A DNA stretch of 64,000 nucleotides from positions 34,064,030 through 34,128,029 of the forward strand of contig NC_051071.1 of the NCBI RefSeq assembly GCF_004664715.2, read 5' to 3'. The position numbers and the translations under genes were made by a program. The DNA comes from Peromyscus leucopus (taxonomy: Eukaryota > Chordata > Mammalia > Rodentia > Cricetidae). This document shows, one piece after another, positions 1-11,809 of this stretch (within the stretch, counting starts at the first letter, position 1; every line of letters starts with the position of its first letter). The notes under the pieces were generated by a model. The model worked only from the letters and a program-made list of their open reading frames with translations. It was not told the DNA's origin and made no database searches.

Positions 1-21
1 CATTGAACCATCTCTCCAGCC
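1..21 (-). repeat. B2 SINE head fragment
   Basis: The first bases read as the reverse complement of the B2 start (…CCATCTCTCCAGCCCC). The rest of the element lies outside the window. Confidence 0.6.
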
Positions 22-355
22 CCTGGTTGACATTCAAGGAGCATACATGTTTTGATGTGTTGTCCTTTCTACATTTCTGTTTATGATGCAAGTGAAGAGT
101 GCAGAACACTGACTGGGCATAGGGTGAGAACCCACTTGCCCGTGACCTTGGCTACATTGTGAGGTCACATACCCAGGCCTCCCAAGTGCTTGTCAGTGCT
201 GGGTGATGGGACTTGAAGTCCAATTCCTCTAGTTTCCATTTCCCATTTGAAAACTCTCTTCAGCCTATTAAACACCCAAGTTTGAGCTTTGGGGACGACT
301 TCTGATTAAAATAAATTAACAGATACTTGTTTTACTTGATTTTCAGAGTTATTTC

Positions 356-517
356 TTGTTTTTGGTTTTTGGTTTTTCGAGACAGGGTTTCTCTGTGTTA
401 CTTTGCGCCTTTCCTGGAACTCGCTCTGTAGCTCAGGCTGGCCTTGAACTCACAGAGATCTGCCTGCCTCTGCCTCCCGAGTGCTGGGGTTAAAGGCTTG
501 CGCCACCACTGCCCGGC
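356..517 (-). repeat. B1 SINE
   Basis: It reads T-rich tail, CGAGACAGGGTTTCTCTGTG, then TGGCCTTGAACTCACAGAG, ending in CACCACTGCCCGGC, which is the reverse complement of a B1 (7SL-derived). Confidence 0.9.
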
Positions 518-571
518 TTCGGAGTTATTTCTTTTTTTTTTTTTTTTTTTTTTTTTCTTTTTTTTTTTTTT

Positions 572-741
572 TAAAGATTTATTTATTTATTACATATACA
601 GTGTTCTGTCTGCACACCAGAAGAGGGCACCAGATCTTATTATGGATGGTTGTGAGTCACCATGTGGTTGCTGGGAATTGAACTCAGGACCTACTGGAAG
701 AGCAGCCAGTGCTCTTAACCTCTGAGCTATCTCTCCAGCCC
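572..741 (-). repeat. B2 SINE
   Basis: Reverse-complement B2: AT-rich tail, GTTGCTGGGAATTGAACTC in the middle, and the tRNA-derived head CTGAGCTATCTCTCCAGCCC at the right end. A long T-run separates it from the B1 at 356-517. Confidence 0.9.
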
Positions 742-2359
742 CCGGAGTTATTTCTTAATAGATCTTTTCATTTTAAGGGGATTCTTCAGCACTTAATTGT
801 GATTAGAGTTTGTTTGTTTGTTTGTTTGTTTGTTTTTTAAGGAAAATCCCTATTGAGACAGAATGAAGAAGAAGGTAATAATGATGTTTAGAAAATACAG
901 GGCTGGGCCCTTGCTGGGACGCCCTGAGTAGTTCCTGTGTGTTGAGTCTGTATCGTGCGTAGGCTCTATAGCGGGTCCTGTCTCCAGGGAGGAGAGGCCA
1001 GTGCTCTGCTGTGTGAGCGTGAGTGAGTGGCAGCGGTGCTGCCAGGTCAGGGGCAGCCTGAGATCTGCAGTTAGGGGAGAGTGCTGCAGCAGCAGGTTGA
1101 GGGGGGCTGTGAGTGGAAAGGGAGCCCAGCAGAGTCCTCAAAGATCACTTTAAATGTTACCAGGCCAGGCTTCAGGTGAGGTGTGCAGCAGAGTCCTGTG
1201 AAACAAGAGTTGTAGGTGAACAGAGGGAAGAGGAGTTCAGACAGCCCAGCACGTTGCATCCATGCCTGCACGGCCTGTGACTCATGCTGTGATGTGGCTG
1301 GACCACACCCCATCCAGGCTAGGTGGCTCTGCATCAAAGAAATACAGTTCTTCCAGAAAAGCAAGACAGCAGTACAACACCAAGTACTAAGCTCGGGATT
1401 AGAAATGCCTACAGGGTACAGCCGTGTTTCATTTGGTGAGATTTATGTTTCTGGTTTCCCTTTGAAATAACGACAGCAATTTTAGTGTGATAGTCTGACT
1501 AAGGGGTAGGTGAGTGCAAGAGTAGTCCTTGGATTAGTGTTCGGCTGTCTGGCAGTACAGGCCAGTTACTGTGGCTAGAAAACAATACAGAACGTTTGTT
1601 CCTCCTAGAAAGAATAGCAATATGGCGTGTGTGTTCTGGTTTGCACTGAGATGGGGGTTCATGTTACCCACACTGAGCCTGTGTTTATTGAGAACTAAGT
1701 AGTTTTCCCATCAGAGACATCTCAAATTGCACTTGGAGCTATGAGAAATGGTGTGCCAGTGTTGAAAAGATAAGCCAAGATACAGGATATTTATTCCTGT
1801 TGGTGTAGGATAGCTTTGTTGAGTTTCTGTTGGTTTATTTTGTGTGTGTGCCATTATTAGTAAAACAAAAATAAAGCTAAATGCCAGCCTTGCTAACTTC
1901 ATTTCCAAACTAATACCAGAAATACCAGAGTAGGTTAGGGGAGACTGTTATTTATTGACTAAACGTTTTTTTTTTTTATTACCTGGCATTGTATTAGTTA
2001 CCATGTTGAAATTCTCTGAGTGGTTGTGTAATCCTTGGTAGGGGAGTGCCTGATCTCACTTTACAGGTGAAATGTCCCCAGAGTCATGTCTTCTGCCTGC
2101 TTGTAGACAGACACAAATCACAGGCTGTGCTCACTGACGCCTTCAGCCTGTATCCGCTGGTTTCCCCTGATGTTGGGGATGAAGCTCCTGGCCTTGGGCA
2201 TACTAAGCAAATGCCCTTACCACTGCGTGCACCAGGTCCTACTCAGCATTTGAATAACTTGTATGTTGTACATTTTTTAGCATACTGTTGAAATTGTTCT
2301 AAGTCGTTTTGGAATAAACGTAACTTTTTTCTCTCCTTTTTCCTCTTTCTACCCTGTAG

Positions 2360-2518
2360 ACCCAAGTCCTGGATAGAGGAACAAGAAATGGGCTCATTCC
2401 TAAGTGTGGCCAAGGGGTCTGAAGAACCACCAGTCTTTTTGGAAATCCACTACACGGGCAGCCCCAACGCAAGTGAAGCACCCCTGGTGTTTGTGGGAAA
2501 GGGAATTACCTTTGACAG
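2360..2518 (+). CDS. Lap3: Lap3 exon, residues 235-288
   Basis: The acceptor is TGTAG/ACCC and the donor is GACAG/GTACTT. It encodes P236 to D287 plus split codons for R235 and S288. It carries the metal-binding K282 (VGKG) and D287 (ITFD). The exon is 159 nt. Confidence 0.97.
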
Positions 2519-5500
2519 GTACTTCTTGGGGCTGTCTGTGCTCGCTATTTTAGTGAATGCTATGTGTATATAGTGTGATTCATAAGCATGGGCTTTGATC
2601 AGGTCTTACATATTATAGTAAGCATATCATGCTGCCAGTTTTGAATTGTAATGCTTATACATACAAGATAGTTAGGAATTTTATCTATCATGGTCCTGAT
2701 CTTAGTTTATCCCTGTGAGCTTTTGTGACCCACAGGGAAGGAAGCCACAATTCAGAAGTTATTTATTCACTGTCATAGCACCAAGTAGAGTCAGTGGTTT
2801 GGGAGATGGTTCGTTGGTAAAGTACTTGTCATGCCCACATACACGCAAGCATGCGTTCCACAGATAAACATGCACACCACACATAGACACCGTCCTTATG
2901 CCTTTTCTCATTCAGTGGCCATCTGCCACCAGCAGGTGTCAGAACTGTTACCTTTCTGTCCTGTGGACTTGAGAAGAATGCTCCAGTGTTCCGGGAGCTT
3001 GTCAGCTTTCCTTAATAGCTCATGACCTTCAGGTTTCTTCGAGTCAGAAAAGGGTTTTGTTGTTTGTTTGTTTTGTTTTGTTTTGTTTTGTTTTTCTGAA
3101 AAAGACCATCTTTGTTGATATCAGTTGTTAATGATAGAAGGCAGAGATGGATCTTAGGTGGATTGGTAGTGTATGATGATGTTTCCAGTGGCATCTGGTC
3201 CAAATGGCACCATTCATCCAGATAGAAATAAAAGGACTCACTTATCCATATTTCTGGAATTACTTTCTATCTTTATAAAGGCTACAGAATTGAAGTAATT
3301 CAGATCACAAGTTTAGAAATTTGACTTTCTTTGGCAAGTATGTGGCACTTTGTGTGGTAGTGAACTCTGAGTTTGTATGGGAGTTTGTTTTGTTTTCAGA
3401 CAGTCTGGCTATGTCACCCCATCAGGCCTCAGAGTTGAAATCCTGCTTTAACCTCCTGAATTCTGGGATTGCAGGCATACAGCACCACATGGATATTTGG
3501 GGGTTTTTTTTGACTTTTTTTTAAAATACATTTTTACTTATTTATTATGTATGGTGTGTATGCATGTGGGTACCCAAGTGCCACAGTAGTCATACGGAAA
3601 TCAAAGGAATCAGTTCTGTCCTTCCAACATGTGGGTCGGGGACTGAACACAGGTCATCACACTTGGCAGCAGGCACCTTTATCCTCAGCCATCTCACTGA
3701 CCTTGTCTTTGTCTTTAAGAAAGTGATTTGAGCTTTAACTTTGCTGTTATTGTTGTTGCACACTGTCTCCTTCTCCATACAGTGGCGGTATCTCCATCAA
3801 GGCTTCTGCAAATATGGACCTCATGCGGGCTGACATGGGAGGAGCTGCAACAATATGCTCGGCCATTGTGTCTGCAGCAAAGCTCAATTTGCCCATTAAC
3901 ATCATAGGTAAGTAGGAGAAGGGTTGCATTTTGAAGTGCTTCCCAAATCTAGTCAGATGGTAGAACTGAAACACCAAACGTTTCCTTCCTTCTAAAAAGA
4001 CCAAAAGACATTTTTAAGTAGCTTTTCATCAAGTAGAAGCTGTTCGGCTGAAATCATTGTTTCTGTCTGAGGTGGCTGAGTTAAATGTGTTTTGCAGCCA
4101 GCAGGCTGTAGCTTGTGTTGATTTGTTTTACGTAGGCAGAAGTGGTTAGCCATCAGGAGCACAGATGCCACGTCTGTGCTTCACTCCAGCAAGAAAAACT
4201 GAGCCGCTGGAGTGGAGGGCGTCATCTCGGGCTCATTTACTGACTGCTTCATGGTACTGTGGTCCATTAGTTTGCTGACACAGAATAAGGAATTAGTATA
4301 CAGCATCTCCTGGTGTTACACATGCAAACTTCCAGAAGCAGTGCTGGGAGTTTATAGCATTGCTAATGCCAAGATTAAGAGGAAGAGGCATTGGGTTTCA
4401 TCCATTGTGTGGGAAAGGTAAAATAATACTTTAAATCTGTCTGTCCAGAATCTCCCTTACCCAGCCATTCCAGCATCATAGTCTTTTTGTTCTGTAATCC
4501 TCTTTTAAGCACTGTGTTATTGGAAATGAAGATGCTCATATTTCAACATATTTCCACCTTTTTTAACATGTCTCCTAAGAAAAAGAACATTCTATGTAAT
4601 GATATTACAGTTACATTTCAAAGGGATCTATACAATAACCAGTAGTCCAAAAAAACATGTCCATTTCATTTAGATTTGGTATTTTATTTTAAGAGTTTAT
4701 TTTTTAATTATGTGTATTTATGTGTGCCAGTGTGTGGTTCTGTGTACATGTGAATGCAGGTGCCCATGGAGGCCACAAGAGGGCATCAGAGCCTCTGAAA
4801 CTGGAGTCACAGACTGGGTGCTGGGAACCAAACCCAGGTCCTCTGGAAGAGCAGTGTACACTCTTACCCCTAAGCCATCTCTGCCGCCCCCATATTTGAT
4901 TTTAAAGTCTAGATCCCTGGAAAGATAGCACCTTGCATTTGGTTGCCATGTTCCTTTGCTTTTCCCGCCGAGAGCCCCGTTCTTTCTCCTTTCTCTCCTT
5001 CATGACACGGGCAGCGTGGAAGGTCCAGGATGTTCTGATGTTCTCCAGCTTGCACTTATTTCTTCTGGATTAGAATAAGTTAGACCACACTACACATGCC
5101 CCTGCTGAGCCCACTTGTGCCACTGGTGATACCAAGTTCTGTCACTCGTGGAAGTGAAGCCTGTATCTCATGTGCTTTCGATGGCTTTCCAGCAGCCGCT
5201 TGTCCCATAGGATGGCGTTTTTTGAATCAAGCGTGTCTCATGTTCCTTTTTATGTTTCCCCAATAGGTTTGGCCCCGCTTTGTGAAAATATGCCTAGCGG
5301 CAAGGCCAACAAGCCAGGGGATGTCGTCAGAGCCAGGAACGGGAAGACCATCCAGGTTCGTGGGGGGCAACAGAACATGCCCTCTGGTTTTTCCCCAGGA
5401 ACCCCATCGTGGCCACACAACTGCAGCATGTCATAGGTGTAGGACCCCAGCTGCACTTGGGGCCAGGGCGATGCTTTTGGTCCTGAGAACCTTTTTCATG

Positions 5501-8500
5501 CAAAGTACAGTTAGTTTTTGATGGAAATGTTTGAGTATTTTTCCTTCCCTGTTGTATCTCCCACTAATTATGCTACACAGACAAATCCTGACTGTTGGGC
5601 CTGACCTGCAGAGCATGGTACACCAGTAGAGCATGGGCTGCTTCTAGGTGCTTGTGCCATGATTAACTTTTCCTTGTGTTAGATTTCAGTTAGAAAACAT
5701 GGCCTACACTTGGGCTCTGTACTCTGGCATCCATGGAGCACAAATGTACACGCGTTCACTGCCCAGGAGCCTTGGGGCCTTTGCTGAAGGAAAGAAATAA
5801 GGCTAGAAGGGTTGCCAAAGTTTTAAGAGTTTTTGAGCCTGGAGTTCCAGGCTGCCATTTAGTTCTAACTTCCTTTAGATCTTTGTTTTGTTTGGCTCTT
5901 AGAGAAACTAGAGTCTCAGACATGCTGCACGTTCAGATTGGTTAGTCTTTTAGCTAATCCATTCCCAGTCTTCCTCTTGTTAACAACATTTACCATTAGA
6001 ATGGACCAGACATACCCTCCAGGTTAGATATGTTCCTGCTGTAGCTGAAACACAAGTGTCTTTTTACTACCTCGTGACAGGTGTTGCCCTGACCGCTTCC
6101 CACTTTGAAATCAAATGCTATTGGGCCGCGTTTTCAGATTCATTCCTCAGGTTGTCTGTGACCCTTTCTCTTTTGATCTTCTTGGCAGGTTGATAACACC
6201 GATGCTGAGGGCAGGCTCATCCTGGCCGATGCACTCTGCTACGCACACACCTTCAATCCCAAGGTCATCATCAACGCTGCCACCTTAACAGGTGAAGCCA
6301 CATTTTCCCTGTCGTGTCTGAAGAAATCTTGGGTGTGGTGCACACACTGTACTCTGGGCATTATTTTGCTTGGTTTGGTTTGGTTCACTCCACTCACATT
6401 CAAAGATCCTTTCCCAAAGGAACTGCCTCTGGTTACAAAATGTTCTATTAATTCTGTTGCTTTAAAGCATTCCAAAGTTACTAAAAAAAAAAGGGGGGGG
6501 TAGATTATTGTCATGTGCACATATGCCATGTGGGGGGTCAGGGGATAACTTGTATGATCTGGTCTCCCTCCACGTGTGGATGTTGGGGACCATTGTTAGG
6601 TTGTTAGGCTTGGTATCAAGACTAAGCTATCTTCTGGTTCTCCAGTGGTAACTTAACAATTGAGTCAGATCAACTCAGCCAGATTTAAGAGAGAGAGAGG
6701 GGTATTTTTTGGTTATGATTGCCATCTAATACAAATCTGAAAAGACCGATACATTTCAGAATCAGTTGCATTTTTTAATATACTAATCATAATATATCTG
6801 ATATCCAGTCAGTTTTCTACACTTATACTTCATATTGTAAAGAAATAAAAACATGGGTGGAAAGGTCTTTGTTTAATGGACACACAGCAGTGTGACAGGT
6901 GTGCAAAGAAAGCCCTGGCTTTAGGCCAGCTTGGGTGTAACATTGCTTGCCAGCTACGCAGCCTCCAGGGAGGTCTTGGCCTCCAGCATTAGTACTTGAG
7001 GACATCTGCGGTTGCCTCACGGTTGTGAGGGCTGGAAAGAGCTCCGTGGCAGGAATGGCAGGCATTCCCGAAAGGCAGGCCTTGACATAGGGGCCCTGTA
7101 GAGAGGGAAGAGATTTCTTGAGTGAGACTGATCGTGGCTTGTTGCCCAATTCCAAAGCTCACAGTCTTCCACCTGAAAGTCTCTCCCTAGGAATTTGTCT
7201 GTACTTCTTTTAAGATAAAAATTCAGCTCATTGTGTCCTTCGGTTTGATCTTTCCTGAGTCTTGGAAGTCTACTGGAGCAGAAGTCATTTCATGTTCCTC
7301 TCGTATGTGGGTGTAGTAACAGTGCACAGTGGTTTACTAAGACTTCCTTTTTATTTCAATGTTTTTGCAAGTCTGCCCTTCTTAGTTAATTTTTAAAGCT
7401 GGCATACAGAGGTACAGTTTCATAAATGTTTTTAAGTAGGCATTATGTTATTTCTGTAGCTTTTGGTTTCCCTATTCAGTTCCTAAAAACTTGAGGCTTG
7501 GGGGGGGGCAGGGCATGCACGGCAAGGCTGGGGCAGTGATGGAGAGATGGGGGACCTAGAGCCTCTGTGATGATGCTGGCCAGTTGTACTGTGCCTTGTC
7601 ATTAAGGGTCAGTAAGTGTTGCTGCATCCGGAACTGACAATAGCTCTAGAGTTCTAGAAAACAGTTATTTAAAATATGTATTATGAAATCCTCTCAAATC
7701 TAGGTATTACATTAACTATTTATGCCTATCTTTTTCTACTTCTGTAAGTGAAAATACCACATTTTTATTTATAGTTTTTATCCTTTTTATGAGAAATTTA
7801 AAAACTGGTGGGAATATTTATAAGCTTAGTAGAAAACTTCTGAGGACAAATGACTGTTATCCAAACCTACCAACTTTAAAAGTAAGGCATTAAAATTTTG
7901 AACGACTAAAATGTGGCACACATATCCCACATGGATGCCTCATAGGCATCAAATAATTGCTGCCCGCTGTAGTATCTGATAGAGAGCCGATGTCAGGTGA
8001 ATGGCAGTCAGCATTCATTTAGCTCCTGCTGTGTGCCAGGACTGTGCTGGTGCCTGAGGATATAGGACTTATAGTAAGGCCATCTTCTTAGCTGTCTAGA
8101 ACTCTAGAAAGAACTACCAAAAATAAGTGACAGTTACCCTGGGATGGGATTGTTGATGATAATTGATATCATTTCCTTTTCTGCCTTTTCCATAATAAAG
8201 GGGAATTCTAGTTCGAGAGGCAGCTATGGAAGTGACAGTTTCCCAGCCTGTCCACATTTTGTAATAAAGAAGCCATTGATAGACTTAGAGACCATAGTTG
8301 TGTCTAAGTAACAGGAACCTCTTGGCCTTGAGAGACTGGCACTGACCTGAGGGACTGTGTCTTACAGGTGCCATGGACATAGCCCTGGGATCAGGTGCCA
8401 CTGGAGTCTTTACCAATTCATCCTGGCTATGGAACAAACTATTTGAGGTAGGCCTATAATATACCCTTAAGTTACAGTGATACTAATTTTTGTGGCCTTT

Positions 8501-11500
8501 GAATGATATGCTTGTTCAAGCCCTGTGTTAAAGTGATTTTCTACCGGTTGGGTTGCCTTTGAATTGAAAATAGGTCATAGCAATAAACTTGATTCAGTGG
8601 CTTTGGGTTTCCTGGAGATATTCCTAAGTTACAAGTATGGCACCACTTCCCTGTCCTTGTAGCCTCAGAACGATGTTAAAATTACTGACAAATTACATGG
8701 CCGTGATGGATAATCCCTGACGGGCAAAGGGTATGAGGCCAGCTCTGAAAGGCTGGCCTTCCAGTGAATGTGTGTGGACTCAGCATTGTAAACAAAGCTC
8801 CCCCCGCTGAGTGAGTCAGTGATGAGGGGTCCCTTCACTGCTCTGCTCTGTGCCCTTTCCAGTCGTCCTCCATCCTTGCTTCCCCTGTCACACATTACCC
8901 TGTCACTCACTGCTACTGGCTTTCACCTGCCAGGACCACTGTTGGCCTAACATGGCCTGTTTCTAGTCAGCAGGTGACAGTGACTTCTTGGTGACCCGGT
9001 CCTTGATTTCTGTGATCATCTCCTCTTCTGGCTCGTTTATGTGACTGTCTTGCTTTGGTTCTTTTGCTAGCTGTTTGCTTTGTCCTCCTCTGTGGACAGT
9101 GTTTAGTTCCTGTCCCGATACTTGCTCAGAGTCCTCGTGGTAAAACGTGTCTGTTCCACATCTGTTAATAGTCGTGTCTCCAGTGCTCCACGTGGCTGCT
9201 TGGCGGCTCCATCTGGCAGCTCCTGTTCCTTTCCCAGGCAGTTAATGGCAGCTTACCCTGGGGACACATAATCCATGAATACATTCATGAGGTCTGTTTA
9301 AGGTCCTAGGTTTATGCCTCACTTGGCAGTGCTCCCCCTCTTCTCTGTCTTTCTGTTTATGAAGCTCACTCTCCGCCTCTGTACTAGCCAAGCTGTCTAC
9401 TTGAAGGCTGAGCCCGGAACCTCTCCTGGCCTCCCCCACTACCCAGTGTCCCTGTATCACCATGACACACACAACATTTGAGTTTTTCAAGTGATTTCTT
9501 TTCCTAACTAACATGACGTGTTGACAGGCCTAATTAAGTCAACCATCAGCAGCCCATAGTGTCTTCCCAGAGGTAGCCGATGCATCTGATGTACTTAGGT
9601 CCTAAAACAACAGGTTCTATTTACTGCTGCTTTTTGGCCTTCTACTCCAAAGCTTTACTTTTGACTTCTTCTGAAAATGAGTAAAGTAGAGTGGTCTGGT
9701 TGCCTGGTTCTGCTGAGAGCCTGAGCCTTAGGATGGTAGAGGTGTTAACACTGTGGCTCAGTGGTGCACTCAAGCTCAGTTAGTATAAACAAATGAGTGG
9801 GGGGCTAAACAAGGCATGAATGATGTCATCTCGTCTCAGGACCTGGTCATGGGTGATGGAGGCCTTGCATGCGTGCCTCCAGCAGACCAAGGTGACCAGG
9901 CTCTTCAGAGTCTTGGATCCACCCTAGTTTAAACACACAAAGCCTACAGGTTCAAACTGAGACTTTACTAAATGTCCTAGAGATGTGTGGATTATTTTAT
10001 AATATTCCTGTTTCCTAATTCTGCAGTGAACCTTTTAGTGACCTAAAGCACTCTTAGACATCGCTTTCACAGCCCTGCTGTGCAGTAACAGGCTAGAACA
10101 GCTCTTTTCTCCATGCATCAAACCAGAGTTCTCAGTGTGCTTCATCTACCTTACACTGTTACATTGTCTTCTTTAGGCCAGCATAGAGACTGGGGACCGC
10201 GTCTGGAGAATGCCTCTCTTTGAGCATTATACAAGACAAGTCATAGATTGCCAGCTTGCTGATGTCAATAACATTGGAAAATACAGGTATGTAAAATGAT
10301 TAAATGTCTTTCTAATCATCCTGGGTTGCCAAACTACTCTTTAGTCTCATCCTTTTTACGGAAGATTTTAATCCTAACCAGTTTCCTTTCCATGTTGTGC
10401 TTCTAAGCTTACTGATGTGTTAAATTTTGAAAATATTTCTCTAGCAGGTTCTCTTTTTTTTTTTTTTTTTTTTTGGTCTTTTTGAGACAGGGTTTCTTTG
10501 TGTAGCTTTGCCCCTTTCCTGGATCTCACTCTGTAGACCAGGCTGGCCTCGAACTCACAGAGATCTGCCTGACTCTGCCTCCCAAGTGCTGGGATTAAAG
10601 GCGTGCACCACCACTGCCCAGCTGCAGGTTCTCTTAATGTTAGAAATTTTCAAACTTAAGTTATTTTAAGTAAGTGATAAGATAAAGTGATGGGAACTAT
10701 AGGAATTCATTACACAGAAAAGTAACCTAGAATTTGTCATTTATCCCAAAAAGCCGTATCTAAAAATAAATATTCTGGAAGTGATTTCTCAGTTAATTTC
10801 TTAATAGGTTACATGAGCTTAGCTTTTCCATTTTGGTAGTAGAACCTAGCCAGCATAAGTGTACTATTATTTTTAAAAAGCATTTATTGCATGTGGGGTG
10901 ACGTGTGTGCCATGGCCCTGTGACATGCCTGTGCTGGGCCATAGCCCTGTGACATGCCTGTGCTGGGCCATGGCCCTGTGACATGCCTGTGCTGGGCCAT
11001 GGCCCTGTGACATGCCTGTGGTGTTCCATGGCCCTGTGACATGCCTGTGCTGGGCCATGGCCCTGTGACATGCCTGTGCTGGGCCATGGCCCTGTGACAT
11101 GCCTGTGCTGGGCCATGGCCCTGTGACATGCCTGTGGATGTTAGAGTGCAGCTTTGTGGACTAGGTTCTCTCCATCCACGTGTGTGTCAGTTCCAGAGGT
11201 GGATCTCAGGCTGTGAGGCTTGTACATCACACACTCTATCCCAGCGTCCCTCTGGCTCTGAAGATGTCTGAGGGAGATGTTCAGTGCACCTTGACATGAG
11301 GTAAAGCCACCCTGTTTTGCCTTTCTCTTCAGATCTGCAGGTGCATGTACAGCCGCGGCCTTCCTGCGGGAGTTTGTGACCCATTCCAAGTGGGCACATT
11401 TAGACATAGCGGGCGTGATGACCAACAAAGACGAGGTTCCGTACCTGCGGAAGGGCATGAGTGGGCGGCCCACGAGGACCCTGATCGAGTTCTTACTGCG

Positions 11501-11522
11501 CTTCAGTAAAGACAGTTCTTAG
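2360..11522 (+). CDS. Lap3: Leucine aminopeptidase 3, C-terminal catalytic part (7 exons)
   Basis: Cytosolic M17 leucyl aminopeptidase, a homohexameric di-metal enzyme that removes N-terminal residues from peptides and acts in the Cys-Gly/glutathione breakdown route. Exons: 2360-2518, 3783-3907, 5267-5355, 6189-6291, 8368-8447, 10177-10286, 11333-11522. All junctions are GT-AG and the phases agree. They give 284 codons, which place the end at residue 519 (the family length) if the first full codon is Pro236. The whole catalytic domain is present: metal ligands K282, D287, D305, D364 and E366, catalytic K294 and R368, and the family signature NTDAEGRL. No stop or frameshift is seen. The first exons lie before the window. 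Downstream, Med28 starts about 7.3 kb away on the same strand. Confidence 0.97.
3515..3700 (-). repeat. B2-family SINE, diverged
   Basis: It has a T/A-rich left end, ACATGTGGGTCGGGGACTGA in the middle and CTCAGCCATCTCACTGACC at the right end, a worn reverse-complement B2. It sits about 80 bp before the next Lap3 exon. A much older B1-like piece lies at about 3380-3490. Confidence 0.75.
3783..3907 (+). CDS. Lap3: Lap3 exon, residues 288-330
   Basis: The acceptor is CATACAG/TGGC and the donor is CATAG/GTAAGT. It encodes SGGISIK with catalytic K294, MRADMGG with metal ligand D305, and [20 protein letters not shown]. The exon is 125 nt and phases match on both sides. Confidence 0.98.
4683..4892 (-). 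repeat. B2 SINE
   Basis: It contains GGTGCTGGGAACCAAACCCA and CTAAGCCATCTCTGCCGCCC in reverse orientation with a TG/TA-rich tail side. It lies in a Lap3 intron. Confidence 0.8.
5267..5355 (+). CDS. Lap3: Lap3 exon, residues 330-359
   Basis: The acceptor is CAATAG/GTTTGG. It encodes [20 protein letters not shown] through GKTIQ (Q359). The donor is CAG/GTTCGT, which is weak (T at +3, C at +4), but the next exon continues VDNTDAEGR exactly as the family requires. Confidence 0.96.
6189..6291 (+). CDS. Lap3: Lap3 exon with M17 signature, residues 360-394
   Basis: The acceptor is CTTGGCAG/GTTGAT and the donor is AACAG/GTGAAG. It encodes [20 protein letters not shown], the M17 signature with metal ligands D364 and E366 and bicarbonate/substrate-site R368, then [15 protein letters not shown]. 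Confidence 0.98.
6292..8367 (+). other. Lap3: Lap3 intron
   Basis: A 2.1-kb intron. A weak MIR-like piece (GCTGTGTGCCAGGACTGTGC) is visible near 7990-8065 and a short GA-run near 6690. An open frame on the minus strand at 6823-7155 shows no recognisable family. Nothing else stands out. Confidence 0.6.
8368..8447 (+). CDS. Lap3: Lap3 exon, residues 394-420
   Basis: The acceptor is CTTACAG/GTGCC and the donor is TTTGAG/GTAGGC. It encodes [20 protein letters not shown] through NKLFE. The exon is 80 nt. Confidence 0.97.
10177..10286 (+). CDS. Lap3: Lap3 exon, residues 421-457
   Basis: The acceptor is CTTTAG/GCCAGC and the donor is TACAG/GTATGT. It encodes [20 protein letters not shown] through ADVNNIGKY plus the split R457. 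Confidence 0.98.
10456..10623 (-). repeat. B1 SINE with 12-bp target duplication
   Basis: Reverse-oriented B1 with a T-run tail. The 12-mer GCAGGTTCTCTT is found at 10444-10455 and again at 10624-10635, so the insertion ends are exact. It lies in the last Lap3 intron. Confidence 0.93.
10910..11137. repeat. 29-bp minisatellite, about 8 copies
   Basis: The core TGACATGCCTG recurs at 10921, 10950, 10979, 11008, 11037, 11066, 11095 and 11124, an exact 29-bp step. Copies differ by single bases (ATAGCC for ATGGCC; one copy has GTGTTCC). It lies in the last Lap3 intron, about 200 bp before the final acceptor. Since 29 is not a multiple of 3, all three minus-strand frames look open, which is an artefact of the repeat. 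Confidence 0.95.
11333..11522 (+). CDS. Lap3: Lap3 terminal coding exon, residues 457-519 and stop
   Basis: The acceptor is CTCTTCAG/ATCTGC. It encodes [20 protein letters not shown], then [20 protein letters not shown], and ends [15 protein letters not shown] followed by TAG at 11520-11522. The last residues differ from the human end, as is normal for this tail. Confidence 0.97.
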
Positions 11523-11735
11523 TCCACTCAGAAACTTCGCCGTGTGTCTTGAAATGGATATTTGGGCTTCAAAATATTTTTGAATGAATGAAAATCTTTT
11601 AAAGGCAAAAATGAATGGTGGTCTTTTTCAATTTTCAAAATTATTTTAGTATGCTTAAGTCATGAAAATCTGAATTTTATATATATGAATGAATATAGGC
11701 CCTTTCGACTAATAAAATATCTTATACTAGTATGT
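11523..11735 (+). other. Lap3: Lap3 3' UTR
   Basis: Short AT-rich 3' UTR after the TAG. AATAAA lies at 11711-11716, so cleavage is expected about 10-25 bases later. Transcript data would fix the end. Confidence 0.7.
11711..11716 (+). terminator. Lap3: Lap3 poly(A) signal AATAAA
   Basis: Canonical hexamer about 190 bases after the Lap3 stop, in an AT-rich UTR. Confidence 0.75.
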
Positions 11736-11809
11736 GTTTTCAAGCCGTATTTACTCTTTGTACGGGGTAAGCTCCTTTTTCCCATTTACTTGCAGTTTCT
11801 TGCCGTCAC

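Larger units (their letters stand above)
22..2359 (+). other. Lap3: Lap3 intron (5' part cut by window edge)
   Basis: No exon encoding the part of LAP3 just before residue 235 is visible here, so the window opens inside an intron. The stretch holds a B1 and a B2 back to back (356-741), a worn ID/B2-like antisense piece near 2170-2235, and otherwise ordinary AT-rich intron sequence. Short open frames here show no recognisable protein. Confidence 0.7.

Noticed and set aside
10793..11129. Three long overlapping minus-strand frames with His/Gln-rich repeats ([15 protein letters not shown] type)
   Set aside because: They are translations of the 29-bp minisatellite. The period is not a multiple of 3, so every frame repeats the same pattern.
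10900..11137. CRISPR-like regular spacing
   Set aside because: The repeats are directly tandem with no spacers, and the window is clearly a mammalian genome.
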